From assembly GCF_000524195.1 (NCBI RefSeq), contig NW_020170537.1, positions 63,974 to 127,973 of the forward strand: a stretch of 64,000 bases of DNA, read 5' to 3'. This document shows, piece after piece, positions 1 through 11,055 of the stretch (the first letter of the stretch is position 1; the number at the start of each line of letters is the position of its first letter). The stretch comes from Echinococcus granulosus (taxonomy: Eukaryota; Platyhelminthes; Cestoda; Cyclophyllidea; Taeniidae). Made by a program: the position numbers and the translations under genes. The notes beneath the pieces were generated by a model. That model was not told where the DNA came from, did no database searches, and worked only from the letters and a program-made list of their open reading frames with translations.

Positions 1-1560
1 TCTCTCGGCATGGCAAAAGCGGCAGAGACGTTGGTGCTGTCTTTAGATCTTCGCCGCACTCAAAGCCCTCTTGTTTAGTCACATTCATGTAAGCGCGCCG
101 ACCAGCCAGCCTGCCCGCCTGCCCAAGCGATTATTCATCACACCATGTGTGTGTACCTCTATGACTTCCTAATCACCTCACCTCCTCCTCCTCCTCCTCC
201 TGTTGCTGCTGCTGCTGCTGCTGCTGCATACAGCGGTCTACTTTATAGGTGGTTTACTCCTTAGCCCCCCTCTCTCACGTGGACACAATATGGGACTTTA
301 AACTACAGGTGGGATGTGGAAAGACCGAAGTAAGGATTATTGAGGGCTGTAATATCTATCCACCCAAAACACAGACTCTCTTAAGGAAAGTTTAGGATGG
401 AGGTGGGACTGAGGTGGCGATAACAGCGCGTTCAGACGTATGCAGGAAAATTTACTTCCGATACATGAGTCCGCTAGATTGGGTAGTAGGCCAAACAATT
501 AATGCGGCTCACGTGACCATTGGTGGTGGACGTTTGGGTACTGCTGGGATGCAAAACCAGGGATTATCGAGAGCAGACGGGCGATCTCATACTGTAAAGC
601 ATGTCTTTTTGAATTTGGAACTTGACTACATTGCGTCAAGTTGAGTCTAAAGACGGGATAAATGTGGGACTTTAGCCCATCCGGTAAGATGAGTAGGTGG
701 ACTGTTGGTCCATCGAGGGGGAAAGTGTTTTTGATCCATATCTAAATTACAATTAAAGAAGTCGTAGATGCTGGTTTATACACAAGTCAAACGTGTTTAC
801 GCCCCGTATGGAACGAGCAACGACTTGTGAATTAATGTTGAAAAGTTGGAATTGCCAAGCCCCACTCCTGCAATGCATATTTTAATTGAAGTGTAGCTAA
901 AAATTTGGAGCTGTTGTGGCCCTCAAATTAGGCTATTTTTGCCTGAGAAGACGACTTCCTTCGCCCCGGCAGCGAAATAATTACTCCATCATTGAGCCGT
1001 CAAAAAAACGCAGGTTTGCATCAGCGAACTTTTTCTCCGTTTAATTATAAATGCTCCGGATGAAGCATTCTGAACAGAAAAATGTTTATTCTTTTTCCCC
1101 AGTTCCTGTGTATATGTTTGCAGATTGGACAGGCGACACAGGATGTCGAGAGCTAAATGACAGGTTAATAGCGGGGGATTTTCCACCTCCAATCTAGCAG
1201 CAGGCTCCAGATGGGCCTGAAGATAAGGCAAATCCCACAACATGTCCGATGGTTGACAATCTCAAGTTCAGTCCCCCGATGGATTTAGCTAATGGGCATT
1301 TAATTTAATGCGAGAAATAATTACTACAATCATTGTTGTAACGCTTACACAATTTACGCATTTCGTAACCGGAAGGTAATACGTTATGAGCGAGCAAGCG
1401 CCCAACGGAAATGCCATCGTGTTGTCCAGAACGAAATTGACCTTTTCATAATGGACCCGAATTAAGTGGGATTCTACTGCTGCTGCCACTACAACAGCAA
1501 TAGCACGAATATTTGGATTTACCCTCCAGTACAGGCTATAAAGCAAAATCCTCACTTCAG
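1..1560. other. No resolved exon; triplet repeat near left edge
   Basis: No exon with convincing splice sites was found here. If the PDZRN-like gene is read correctly, this is intron of that gene or holds an unrecognised upstream exon. A short open frame at 414-644 has no supporting splice or family evidence. Confidence 0.4.
181..228 (+). repeat. (TCC)n/(TGC)n triplet repeat
   Basis: Seven to eight CTC/TCC units run directly into eight TGC/GCT units. It is a compound trinucleotide microsatellite and not in a supported coding frame. Confidence 0.9.
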
Positions 1561-1896
1561 GACCCACCGATGCGTCAGCCTTCAGTGGAAGTGACTACTA
1601 CGAGGCAGTTGTGATGCCAAAGCAGCCAGAAAATCCCTTAACACTCTCTCTATCCCATCACCAACCTCCGTCCACCCATCTTTCCGCCCCCTTTGACCTT
1701 GACATGACAGTGCCTCAGGCGAAAGGTCACGCCTCCATGCCACCCACTAATCCTTCCTCCATCTGGTCGATAGCAGAGACTGACAAGGAAACGGCATTGG
1801 CTCAAACCCCGGCCCGATTCAATGTCGCGACGCCATTCTTGCATCGAGGAAGCAGATCTGGTCTTGTTGGATCAACTAACAGCTGTGAGAGGCAAG
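1561..1896 (+). CDS. PDZRN3: PDZRN-like exon a (internal)
   Basis: An internal exon between an acceptor (CCTCACTTCAG at the 1560 boundary) and a strong donor (GTAAGA at 1897). The frame begins with the last two bases of a codon and ends one base into a codon, so both flanking introns are phase 1. It encodes about 111 residues rich in Pro and Ser. PENPLTLSLSHH aligns with the PLTLELS segment that precedes the C-terminal block of vertebrate PDZRN3, which ties it to the downstream exons. The preceding exon was not found in bases 1-1560. Confidence 0.55.
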
Positions 1897-2367
1897 GTAA
1901 GAGACTCTCGCCTGTAGCTTACAAGCAGATTGGGAGGGCATGAGGTTTGAAATCGGTGGTAAATTAAGGTGGTACTAGGAATGCTGAGGCCCTTTTTAGA
2001 TGATCAGATTTATTAACGAAGAAAATAATTTTTTTCGTCTTAATTTTTAAAATGTGTTAGGAAATCATTCAACTGTCAAGCCTATTTGCTTTCATTTCGG
2101 TGGTCTCATATAATCACTTCACCTAATACATAACAAGGAGTGTGATTAGTTCGAGAACACAACGAGAAAGAGGTATCTACGACATTCATCGTAACCAGTT
2201 GAGGACCTTAAGTGTTCACTTTCATCCAATTTTAAGAGATAAATGAAAACTGCCTCAAAGAGGCTACATGACTGACGTCGATCCACTAATAGCTGCTGGC
2301 GGAAGCTGCACCGATGCAACGACGGTGAATTCGTAACCCGTCTCCATCCAAAACCTCTCAATTAGAC

Positions 2368-2402
<35 letters not shown>

Positions 2403-5400
2403 TGAGGGGATTCGATCACTTTTTATCAGTACGTTGATCCAATCTTCAGACATCACAATTTCTTTACGTAGGTATGGTCCATTCTCTGATTAGGTTTTGT
2501 GGAATGGCCCTCCTTGAGCCGGTAATAATCGGACTGAGTATTTGTAGACCCTGTTCTTTTTTCTACCGAGAGATATCTATTTCACCTTCATGAAATTAAC
2601 TTGGGCGAAATGCCGAGGTCGCTGTTTCTTACAAAGTAATGAAAGCAGAAAGAAGTTGTCCAGCTTACCGCCTGTCTACTCCGAATATACTTCGCGCTCT
2701 AGACAGGATTTCATGGCTTTTACTACCGACTGGATCAAACAAATGCGGCTTCGAGTTTGCCCCGTCCTTTTGAGCTCACGTGAGGTCCAATATTTTGTGC
2801 CTAAGCCTCCCAAACAAACTTTGTAGTCTAATTAGGGATTAACATGCCTTGATGTCGATTGGATTCACGGGGAATCTAACTAAACATCTTAGATCTTATT
2901 TGGGAGCAAAGTACGCCTTTTATCTTCCATTTATGAAAATAAAACTTTACAGAGCACTTTAATTTGTAGAACTTGACAGTGGAAGGATGGAAAGTGGTGT
3001 TTGGAAAAAAATTCTTCCCCACTTGGATAATATTAGCTAGTAACAGGTAACGCCCATTAGCCTAGGGCTGTATGAGTTGGCCACGGGCAGTCTAGACAAA
3101 ACTCTCTTTAAACGACGCTACCGCAAATGTTGTAGTGCTTTTAGCGGCTTCACCCTTGAAATAGCGTATTACAGGCAAATTTTGTTTTAACTCTCAGCCA
3201 GCATGGATAGAGCACTTTCTTTCCTCATAGTTAGCATTCTTCAAAGGTGAAGGGATACTGGATGGGTTAAAATGATTGAGTGGAGCCACATTTACGTCCT
3301 TAGCGTTACAAGATTTACAAGTCAACAACGTCAAAGGACTAGGAGGTTAGCAGCACGCATTACCATTCCAATCCGGTGGCGGAAGTTTAAAGAAACTAAA
3401 GGGGATGTCGCAATCCCGTAGGTTCTAGCTCATGTTCCAGTAGCAAAGAAAGGCAAATACCTTCGCTCTGACTGACACGAAACCGTCTGGGCTAGATTTA
3501 CTTCTGGAGGTATGGGGACTTCTGTAAGATGTCGAAATCTATTCCTTATCCGTCCATCCATCCAAGCATACTTCATTCTTTTGTTCAATGTCCATCCCGC
3601 ATTTATTCAAGCGTTCATGCTTCCTCCCGATCACTTTTATCCATTTATCTAGGCTTCATCCTTCCATCAATTCAGCCCGAATCCACACATCCATGCGTTC
3701 CTCCCTACGTGCATCGCTCCATCCATCTACACTCCACACATTCCGGTTCCATTCACACATCGCGTATCCATGGCAGACTTCTACGGCGATAGTGGAGTAG
3801 GAGAATGGCTAATTTAGCTTGTTTCCTAAGACGAAAACAATATTACTGATCTATCTCAGTTTAAATGAAGTTGTAAATTGCTGAATTTCTGCGCCTACTG
3901 ATCTAAGATGCGGATATGTAAGTTTTGTATCCCAAGTTTATAGTCTGCCTTCATAGCTAGCACTTTTTGTCCCCCGATCGCTGAACGCGAGCAAAAATGT
4001 CAGCAGACGCATTTCTTATTCCCGCCAACCCGCCCACAGAAAGCAGCACGAGTCTGGGAGAGATTGTCAGTACTAAACCACCTATTCAACCGTCAACTGG
4101 AGGTAGCCTGAGCGGTAGCAAGCTCTCCTGTGTCTCTTCTATCTCTGCCACCTCCTCTTCCGCCGCTGCCGCCTCCACCGCTCCCAACGCCCCCACTTCT
4201 CATCCGCAGCGAGGAATGACCACCACGTACGAGGGTCTGGCTACCAATCCCGCCTACATGAGTGCGGGCATGTTTCTCCCACACGCCTTCCTGCACCACC
4301 ACCATCCCTACGAGTTTTACGATCGAAACTTCAAAAATGGCCTCCAACCACCTCCGCCCCCCCCAACACCACCGCCTCCTCTTCTGCTACCACCTGCACC
4401 TGCTGTTGCTGCTGCTGGGATGATGCCAAACATACGATATTCCACACCACCGTGGCCTCAGGGTTGGATGTACTCGGGGAAACTTGAAGCGAGTAGAGAT
4501 GCGTGCAAGGTAAGTATCAAAGTCTGTGATTAAGTAATCGCAAGGCTTTTGACAGACTTGAAAGCTGAGTAACGGATATACGTTTGATTAGATGATCTCA
4601 AAAATGCACTCAGGCATTTGAATGAAGTGGATGACTGATGGTGTTATGGAGGTAAAGAAAGCCGCCCAAAGATTTTAGTGTGAATTCAGGTTTAGTATGA
4701 GCGTAAAAAGATGGTTTGGAGCTCATGTCATCATACAATCGAATGCCATTTTACCACAAAGTTCCCCCGCTTTTGAGCATGGTCTCTGGCGGTCACCTTT
4801 CTACTGGAATCCTCATATGCGTTTCCTGGTAAGCTGGAACCAGTTACGAGGCAGGAACCCGGATCCATCGAGGAGAAGACTTCATGTCACAAAGCTTGAT
4901 TCAAATCTAGTCCTGCTCCTTAACTAGCATTTGTCCAGAGCTGAAGATTTGAGTGGTTTTCAGAAGTTAACGGAATTCCACGAGCTGTGAAAGCCCATTG
5001 GGTCAGCACCACGCAGTGTGTGCCTTCCTCTTGGTGACTTCTTGACGCAGTATTCAGTCAGCTAATATGAAGTGGGCTTGCTTGCCTCTGCCAACAACAT
5101 TTCAGGCAGGAAAATAATTTAACCAGCTAAAAGTAAACTGGCATTGGTCTTCTTTAAATTATTCATTTTCCCTCCAATCTTGCTAGTGGTCGTTTGTGTG
5201 CTATTTCATTCCATCCTTCTACCAGCCGGTTGTCCAGTTACCAGATCGACGGAAACTGCGTACTTAGTGGTCGTGGTGGGATGGGTGTGTCTTCCACCTT
5301 CACATCTTGTTGCACTGTTTTCCCGGAAGGGTGTCCACACTTTATGAGTGATACTGCTATCCTCTTATCAAGTAACAATATTGAAGTATCAATGAAGAGA

Positions 5401-8400
5401 TTCACATTTAAATTAATTTAAAAAGTCGACTTAACATTGTATTCTTGATTGAGAGCGCGTCGGAGGTAATAACTTTTTGCCTTTGTTAATCGAAATTATG
5501 GTCCAAGTTTTTATAAAAAGTTCGTTACTGTAGCCCTTCGATCCCTTCCAGAGGACGAAGGGAGTCATAATACAAGGACGGACTCGGTATTGCTGACGTA
5601 CAGAAGGATTTGGGGGGTTACTGGCATGGATTGGTGACTAGCCCGCTCAGCAGAACCCCCAAGGAGGAGATTTAAGTGCTCGCGAAACCAAAACGGGGAT
5701 TTAAACAAATAAAGCATTTTATAGCCCCTCCCCCCTCTTTTGGGTGTTATTGCTTGCACCCCCCTTAATCATCCTCCCGCGTCAGCCATCACAACGTAGC
5801 CGGTGCTGTATGGAAAGGACTCACTAAACAACCACGTGCAACTTAGAAGGTATTTGACAGCAGCGTAACTGGTTTTGCTTAACAATTTCACTGGATCTGG
5901 AGTTTCGTCCTGTCTGGAAACTGTATTGGGGAAGGAGTTTGTGCTGGCTGGCATGTGTGTTTTTATAGCCAGTTGTAAGAACACCGACCTGAAAATAGAG
6001 TCACTTAATAAAGGGCAGGATTTGAAGTATTTTTAGGGGAATGAGGTTTTGCGCCTGTTCCTCTTTGCAACAAATTTCCCACTTCAATGCTTACCAGCTA
6101 TTTGTCCATCTGGGTTCCATTCCACTTTGTAGAGAGGTGGAGGAGGTATGGCGTGTTCACTTGATTGACATCTTCATGCAAATGTCATGAACAGCTCCGT
6201 AACGAACTTTTCTGGAAAGTTTATGGCTAGCGGCGCTTCAGTTGCCAGGACCCTTCGGCAGAACACGGGAATTGGGTAGTTACCAATGGTACTGCTAGGG
6301 GACGTCAGAGGTTCTCCCATCGACAGCATATGCCCTTCTCCCATTTAGCGTTCAGGGTAGTTGTCCTTCATTCTTTGGTTCACTTTCCGTCGCCACCAAT
6401 GTGACGCCTAAATCATTTTCACAAGACGATAAAAATCACAAATAGTAGGACAGAAAGTGTACTATCAATGTACAGAAGAACTAGGGGTCTACTGGAATGA
6501 CCCGGAGGCCATGCCAACCAGTGGAAATACGAAAGCATCTTCGAAATTCAAATTAAAGTTTGGTACATAATCAAAGTATTTCAACGGTAATAAATACCTC
6601 TTTTTTCCTCCTTGCAAACTAAGGGTCCTTAAAATTTGCCTGAAGTGGGGACGAAGGGCTTTCGGGGAGGTCTATTTGTCTGCGAGGTGTTGAAGGTAAC
6701 CTGGAACACATTGTTTTTCACAAGGGTTGTAACCAACTTTAATTAGTGGCATTAAGCTTTGTAATAAAAGTGGGAGGTGAAAATGTTGATTTGAAGCCTT
6801 CACTTAAACGGTTTTGTCTACTTCGAGATAGCGTGCATATTCATCCAAAGTTAGTCTTTTTTGAAAAGAGACTGATTCATCGATAAATGTCTCCATTTTT
6901 TTGCTACTGGACTTCAAATCCTTTTACTACCCTCTCCTTATAGTCAAGACAACTTTTACTGGTAAAAGAGAATGAGGCTTCTCTACCGATGTGGGCTCAT
7001 AACTTGGGGCAAGCACGAGTCTTTCTTACATAATGCCCAATTCCTTATAGGATGACACAGCCTCCTCCAATATATATGAGACACCCTACGCGGCCGTGGA
7101 CGTGGTGGGCGCCTCCAAGATACCCGATGATGCTAACGACAACGGCGGCGTCTGCTTCACCTCCTACGGCGTCATCAACGCCACCTGCGGCAACGGGGAT
7201 GGTGGTAGCCATATCAACCGATATGCCGGCCTTGGAGAGACACAGGCTCAAGTGCGGACGCAGAATCGACCGCTGATGGAGTGGGTGGTGAAGAAACGCA
7301 CTGATGGCACGCGATATATCACTCGTCGACCGGTCAGGTGAGTACAGGTCACGTGTGCACGAATATTTAACTACTTATTTTCCTATTCAGTAGGCGGGTT
7401 CACCACCAAACTAAATTCACCTTTTAGATTCATTTACCTATAGCTCACTAAGAGAAGCTTTAGTAGTTGCTAAACTATTTTACGCATGCATTGGTTTTCT
7501 CTTTCCAATCAGTGAACCCATTTCATGTGTCACCAAACGATCCGTTTAAAGTCTGCCGCTATTCGTCATTTCCGTTTTCTTAAAGGGCATCGACTGCACT
7601 TAATTCCCCTCAGGACACAAATATTTGTAAAAGTTGACACAGCGATAGCAATTTGACTTGACTGAACACGTTTACAGTACCTCCAAATGGCTGTCTGCAG
7701 TAAGTCGATTACCACAGCCAACTTCACCCTGTTACCAAGTTTTTAACATTTACAATAAACAATGTTTTTTAACTCTTGTAAGCGTAGGTATTTTTTACTT
7801 GCCGAACAAGATGTGGCTGTTTCATAGTTGCTTACCAATTAATGTACAGGAGCTTATCTGTCACATTTAAACTCTTAAATGGGCCTAAAATGTGTTTTAA
7901 CATTTATTTGTTCAGTCCCAAAGCCAGAGGTGTGACTGCCTTTTTTACTTGTTCAAAATCACAGATCCGTGACTGTGGCATAAAGATGTCCTACAAGTTA
8001 AGCAAAAGGCAGATACCATAGTAGTTTGAAGAGGAATACCATCACAGACAATTTACTGTTGAATGTGAAAAGCAGTTTTGATTATTTAAGTCGATATTTT
8101 TGCAATTGCTAAGTTAAATACCTTCCACTGTCACACGTTCCTTTTTTACCCTGCTTCCTGCATTTTACCATCCTTTTTGCATTTACTGCAATTTTCAGTA
8201 TGCTGGGCATATTTTGGTCAGTAACCTAAATGCATGCTATTCATGAATCCTACATGATGTCCACAATTACTTGTAAAAGAACAAAAATTTCTTTCAGACA
8301 AGAATCGAAAATCATGATCAGCACCGCTATACTATGTGATGCCAAAGTGCTCGAATACCCTAGAAGGGAACGTCCTGATGGGCCGATTTCGTAATGGAAG

Positions 8401-11055
8401 TGTGCGTAAACATGCGCGCCCAATTAAATAACTTTTTAACCTTCGTCTCACTGTTCAGGAAAAAAGACTTATTTCTCTGCCGACCTGAGACTCCCTGAGA
8501 GATGATTTATGGCACCGAAAGCGGAATGAGAGAAACGTGTGTATAATGATCATAAAATGCGAAACTGTAGCCCAGCCAACCACACCGGAAGCACGCTTCC
8601 TGAAATGTTTGTCCGTGTACTACCTACAGGTCTCATAGATCGTCCTCTGGTCATGACAGTTACAGTCACCTAGCCTCCCTCCACGTGTATCCTTAATCCA
8701 CAATGGTAATGAGTAAGCTCCTGCTAGAAACTACAATTCTAGGACGAACTGGTAACCACGCCATGGCTGAAGTTACCAACCCTCTTCCAGAGCCTGGCTT
8801 ATTTTACATCGACTCAAAAAAGGGTTGAGTGGAGAGGTAAATTAGTCGCGTGCATTGACACACGAAACAGACATGATGGCCTTTCCGCTAGAAAATTCGT
8901 ATAAAATTACAATTTTTGAATTGTTCCATAAATATTTTAAGAAAAATTTGCAATTCAAATGTTTGATTTAAGGAAATAAAGCTTAATTCGTAAGTTCTGT
9001 ATGCACTTAGTTGTTTGCTAATTAAAAAGGTCGAATGAGTTGACTAATAACCAAAATCCTATCATTTACCTGGTAAAACAAGCAATTACGAAAATACTCT
9101 AGAAAGTATGGTTATCAGCTTAAACCGTTGATTATTCAAAACTTACTTTCAGAAAAGTCCACTGTGTTTTTGCCAACCGTACGGGTGAAAGTTTTAAATA
9201 AGATATCATAAATGTCAGTTTGCCAAAAGTATTTGTAAGAAGCACCGTTTCTCTTGTTCAGTAAGTCACAAAATTGAATTTATGGGTGGAAATTGCATAG
9301 TAATGAATCCAAAATTTGCTATTGTAATCCACATTTTAGATCTCTTACACCTCTCACAACCATTTTGTTAATATATTTGCTATCGTTAAATTCCTAGCTG
9401 CTTCGCACAGTGACAAGTTTTCTAGCGCTTTACTAACCATCTGAATGATATTAATCATCAACACTGACATTTTTTATTTGTCATCATCTAAATACTTCGT
9501 AATTGAGGCATTTAGGACCTTTTTCACTACTCAGTGTGCATTTAAATGTTATTTGGTTCGACATCTTATTTCAAAAAAGCTATCCACATTCGCGTGTAAA
9601 ATACATAAATTTCAATTTTTCATTCTTTTCAAAAAGCACCACTTTCTTTTGGAAGTTGAGTCTTTTCATTCTTCTAGTCCAAATGTTTCACGCAATCTTG
9701 TGCCTTGTCTAATATTTCCTATTTTTTAAAAATAGTCTTCATTGCTAAGGACACAACACGGCCAATTGTGGAGTTGTAACACAAAAGCCTTAGTCCTAAT
9801 GATTTCTTGTTTGGAAAAAATCCTCTAAAACGTGTTAGTGTTGGGTCTGCTCCGTGAGTTACAATGATGTCCCGCCTACTTAGTGAAGATGACAAATTGG
9901 CGTGGCAACGGTGTAGCCCGGCTAATGATTTTCTGGTTATTTAGGCGATTTGGATCATTTGCTATCGCTGCTACCTTCCTTCTTCTTCATATTCATAATC
10001 ACCATTCAAAGATCACAAAAAAACACCCTTACTCGATCCTCGGAAAAATCATCCTGACAAACGAGCAAATGTTTTCACAACATGCAAGACAAAGTTAAAA
10101 GAATGGATTTTTCCTAAAATTCCTGCATTTTATCTGAACTTAAACCTTTCCAATCCACCAAATTCACCGTAAATGATTAGAAGTTGAAAAAAGCGCCGGT
10201 GGAGCAAGCCTTCCTTTTTCTTAGTGCCATGCAGGATGAAAAAAAGCATGCATTCAAGTACATTGCTTTACAAGGTAACACTTACTAACATGGTTCTCCT
10301 CCTGCTTTAAACGTCATCCCTAATGCACCCTGTGCTAACTCTTCCTATTCGGCCAGTGCAGAACCAAAGACGACGTGGTGAAGCGGCCGTTCGTGTCGTA
10401 AAGGTAGACGGAGGATTCTCTGGACAGTGTCAATCACCTAAAATTAACATAGAGGAAAGTCGCATACGCAGATGACAAGCATCCTCACATTTATTCGTAA
10501 TTGGTACATAAGTTTCCATTTCCATGGAACATTTCCATGCAGAGCTCCTTCCATTGTTCTAAAGGACGTGATCTTGACGGCTCTTATAGAACAATTCCAT
10601 TCAGTTTTACCAAACAAATATTGAGTATACCTTCTCAGCTTGCTAACTTCCAACCGAGCGCGCATCAAGTACCACTTAGCTAAGCGAGAACTCCCTGTTT
10701 ATTTCGAACCTAATGGTAACAATTATTTGTTTCCTGTAGAAATCGTCCTATCAAGGGACGTACTAGTCATCATCACGCGGAAGAGCGAACGAGTGGTATG
10801 GCAGACGACGACGGTGGCGGGGAGATGCGAAGCAAAGGCGCTGCGATGGTGAGCAACCGACACCATAGCAAAGGCGGCGGCTGTGAGCGCAGACGACAAC
10901 AAGAGGGATGCACGAGTTCCAATTCTGCGGGGCGAGAGGGCGGTCGAGCGCCACGCGGCTCCAGTGGGCACCGACATCGGGGGACACCGACGCAGCAGTC
11001 TCAACAACATCGGCCTACTAGCAGCGGAGGTCTGATTTCACTCACCACTGTATAG
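1561..11055 (+). CDS. PDZRN3: PDZRN3/4-like (LNX family) protein, 3' part of gene
   Basis: Four exons with matching phases can be joined: 1561-1896, 3992-4509, 7051-7337 and 10740-11055 (stop TAG). The family are RING-type ubiquitin ligases with PDZ domains that act at membranes and synapses. Only the region after the PDZ domains lies here; RING and PDZ exons would be left of the window. What identifies it: PENPLTLSLS in the first exon resembles STPLTLELS of vertebrate PDZRN3; MEWVVKKRTDGTRYITRRPV is nearly the vertebrate sequence; EERTSGMADDD matches EERSGMTTDDD; and the last residues, SLTTV, match SVTTV, a class I PDZ ligand. The vertebrate GRYWSKEERKQHL block is only dimly recognisable (RHHSKGGGCERRRQQ). 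The splice into 3992 is the weakest, because TGA at 3982 is in frame upstream. A short isoform starting at ATG 3997 (371 residues) is the alternative. Confidence 0.75.
2371..2401. repeat. (GT)15 microsatellite
   Basis: An uninterrupted GT dinucleotide run of about 31 bases in the intron between the first two PDZRN-like exons. Confidence 0.95.
3549..3770 (+). repeat. Degenerate TCCA/CATCCATC tract
   Basis: A pyrimidine-rich stretch built from imperfect CCATCCATC, TCATTC and CATTC units. It creates overlapping open frames made of Ser, His, Ile and Pro that are repeat artefacts. Similar tracts occur in two RPGRIP1L introns at the right end of the window. Confidence 0.75.
3992..4509 (+). CDS. 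PDZRN3: PDZRN-like exon b, Ala/Ser/Pro-rich
   Basis: Open to a strong donor (AAG, then GTAAGT at 4510), ending in phase 0. The protein is of low complexity: a Ser/Ala run, FLPHAFLHHHHPYEFYDRNF, then a polyproline stretch PPPPPPTPPPP. Two starts are possible. A phase-1 acceptor (GCGAG, exon from 3992) would join it to the exon ending at 1896. Alternatively translation starts at ATG 3997 in a short transcript, since TGA at 3982-3984 blocks longer read-through. The 171 codons after the ATG look coding by composition and by the clean donor. Confidence 0.65.
7051..7337 (+). CDS. PDZRN3: PDZRN-like exon c, conserved EWVVK..RPVR block
   Basis: The acceptor TTCCTTATAG ends at 7050 and the donor GTGAGT starts at 7338. 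The frame enters in phase 0 and leaves two bases into the Arg codon of RRPVR. It encodes SSNIYETPYAAVDVV near its start and ends with MEWVVKKRTDGTRYITRRPV, the most diagnostic stretch of the PDZRN3/PDZRN4 C-terminal region. GC content is well above that of the flanking introns, as expected for a coding exon here. Confidence 0.82.
10740..11055 (+). CDS. PDZRN3: PDZRN-like terminal exon with TTV PDZ ligand
   Basis: The acceptor TTTCCTGTAG ends at 10739. The first base completes the Arg codon from the previous exon. The exon reads NRPIKGRTSHHAEERTSGMADDDGGGEM and onward, in two aligned blocks with vertebrate PDZRN, and ends LISLTTV followed by TAG. The middle is a Gly/Arg/Gln-rich stretch that replaces the well-conserved vertebrate basic helix. 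A GTGAGC donor at 10849 could give an alternative ending, but the family-like C-terminus favours read-through. Confidence 0.7.

Noticed and set aside
3529..3800. Two overlapping plus frames rich in Ser, His, Ile and Pro
   Set aside because: Both are readings of the CATCCATC tract inside a PDZRN-like intron.
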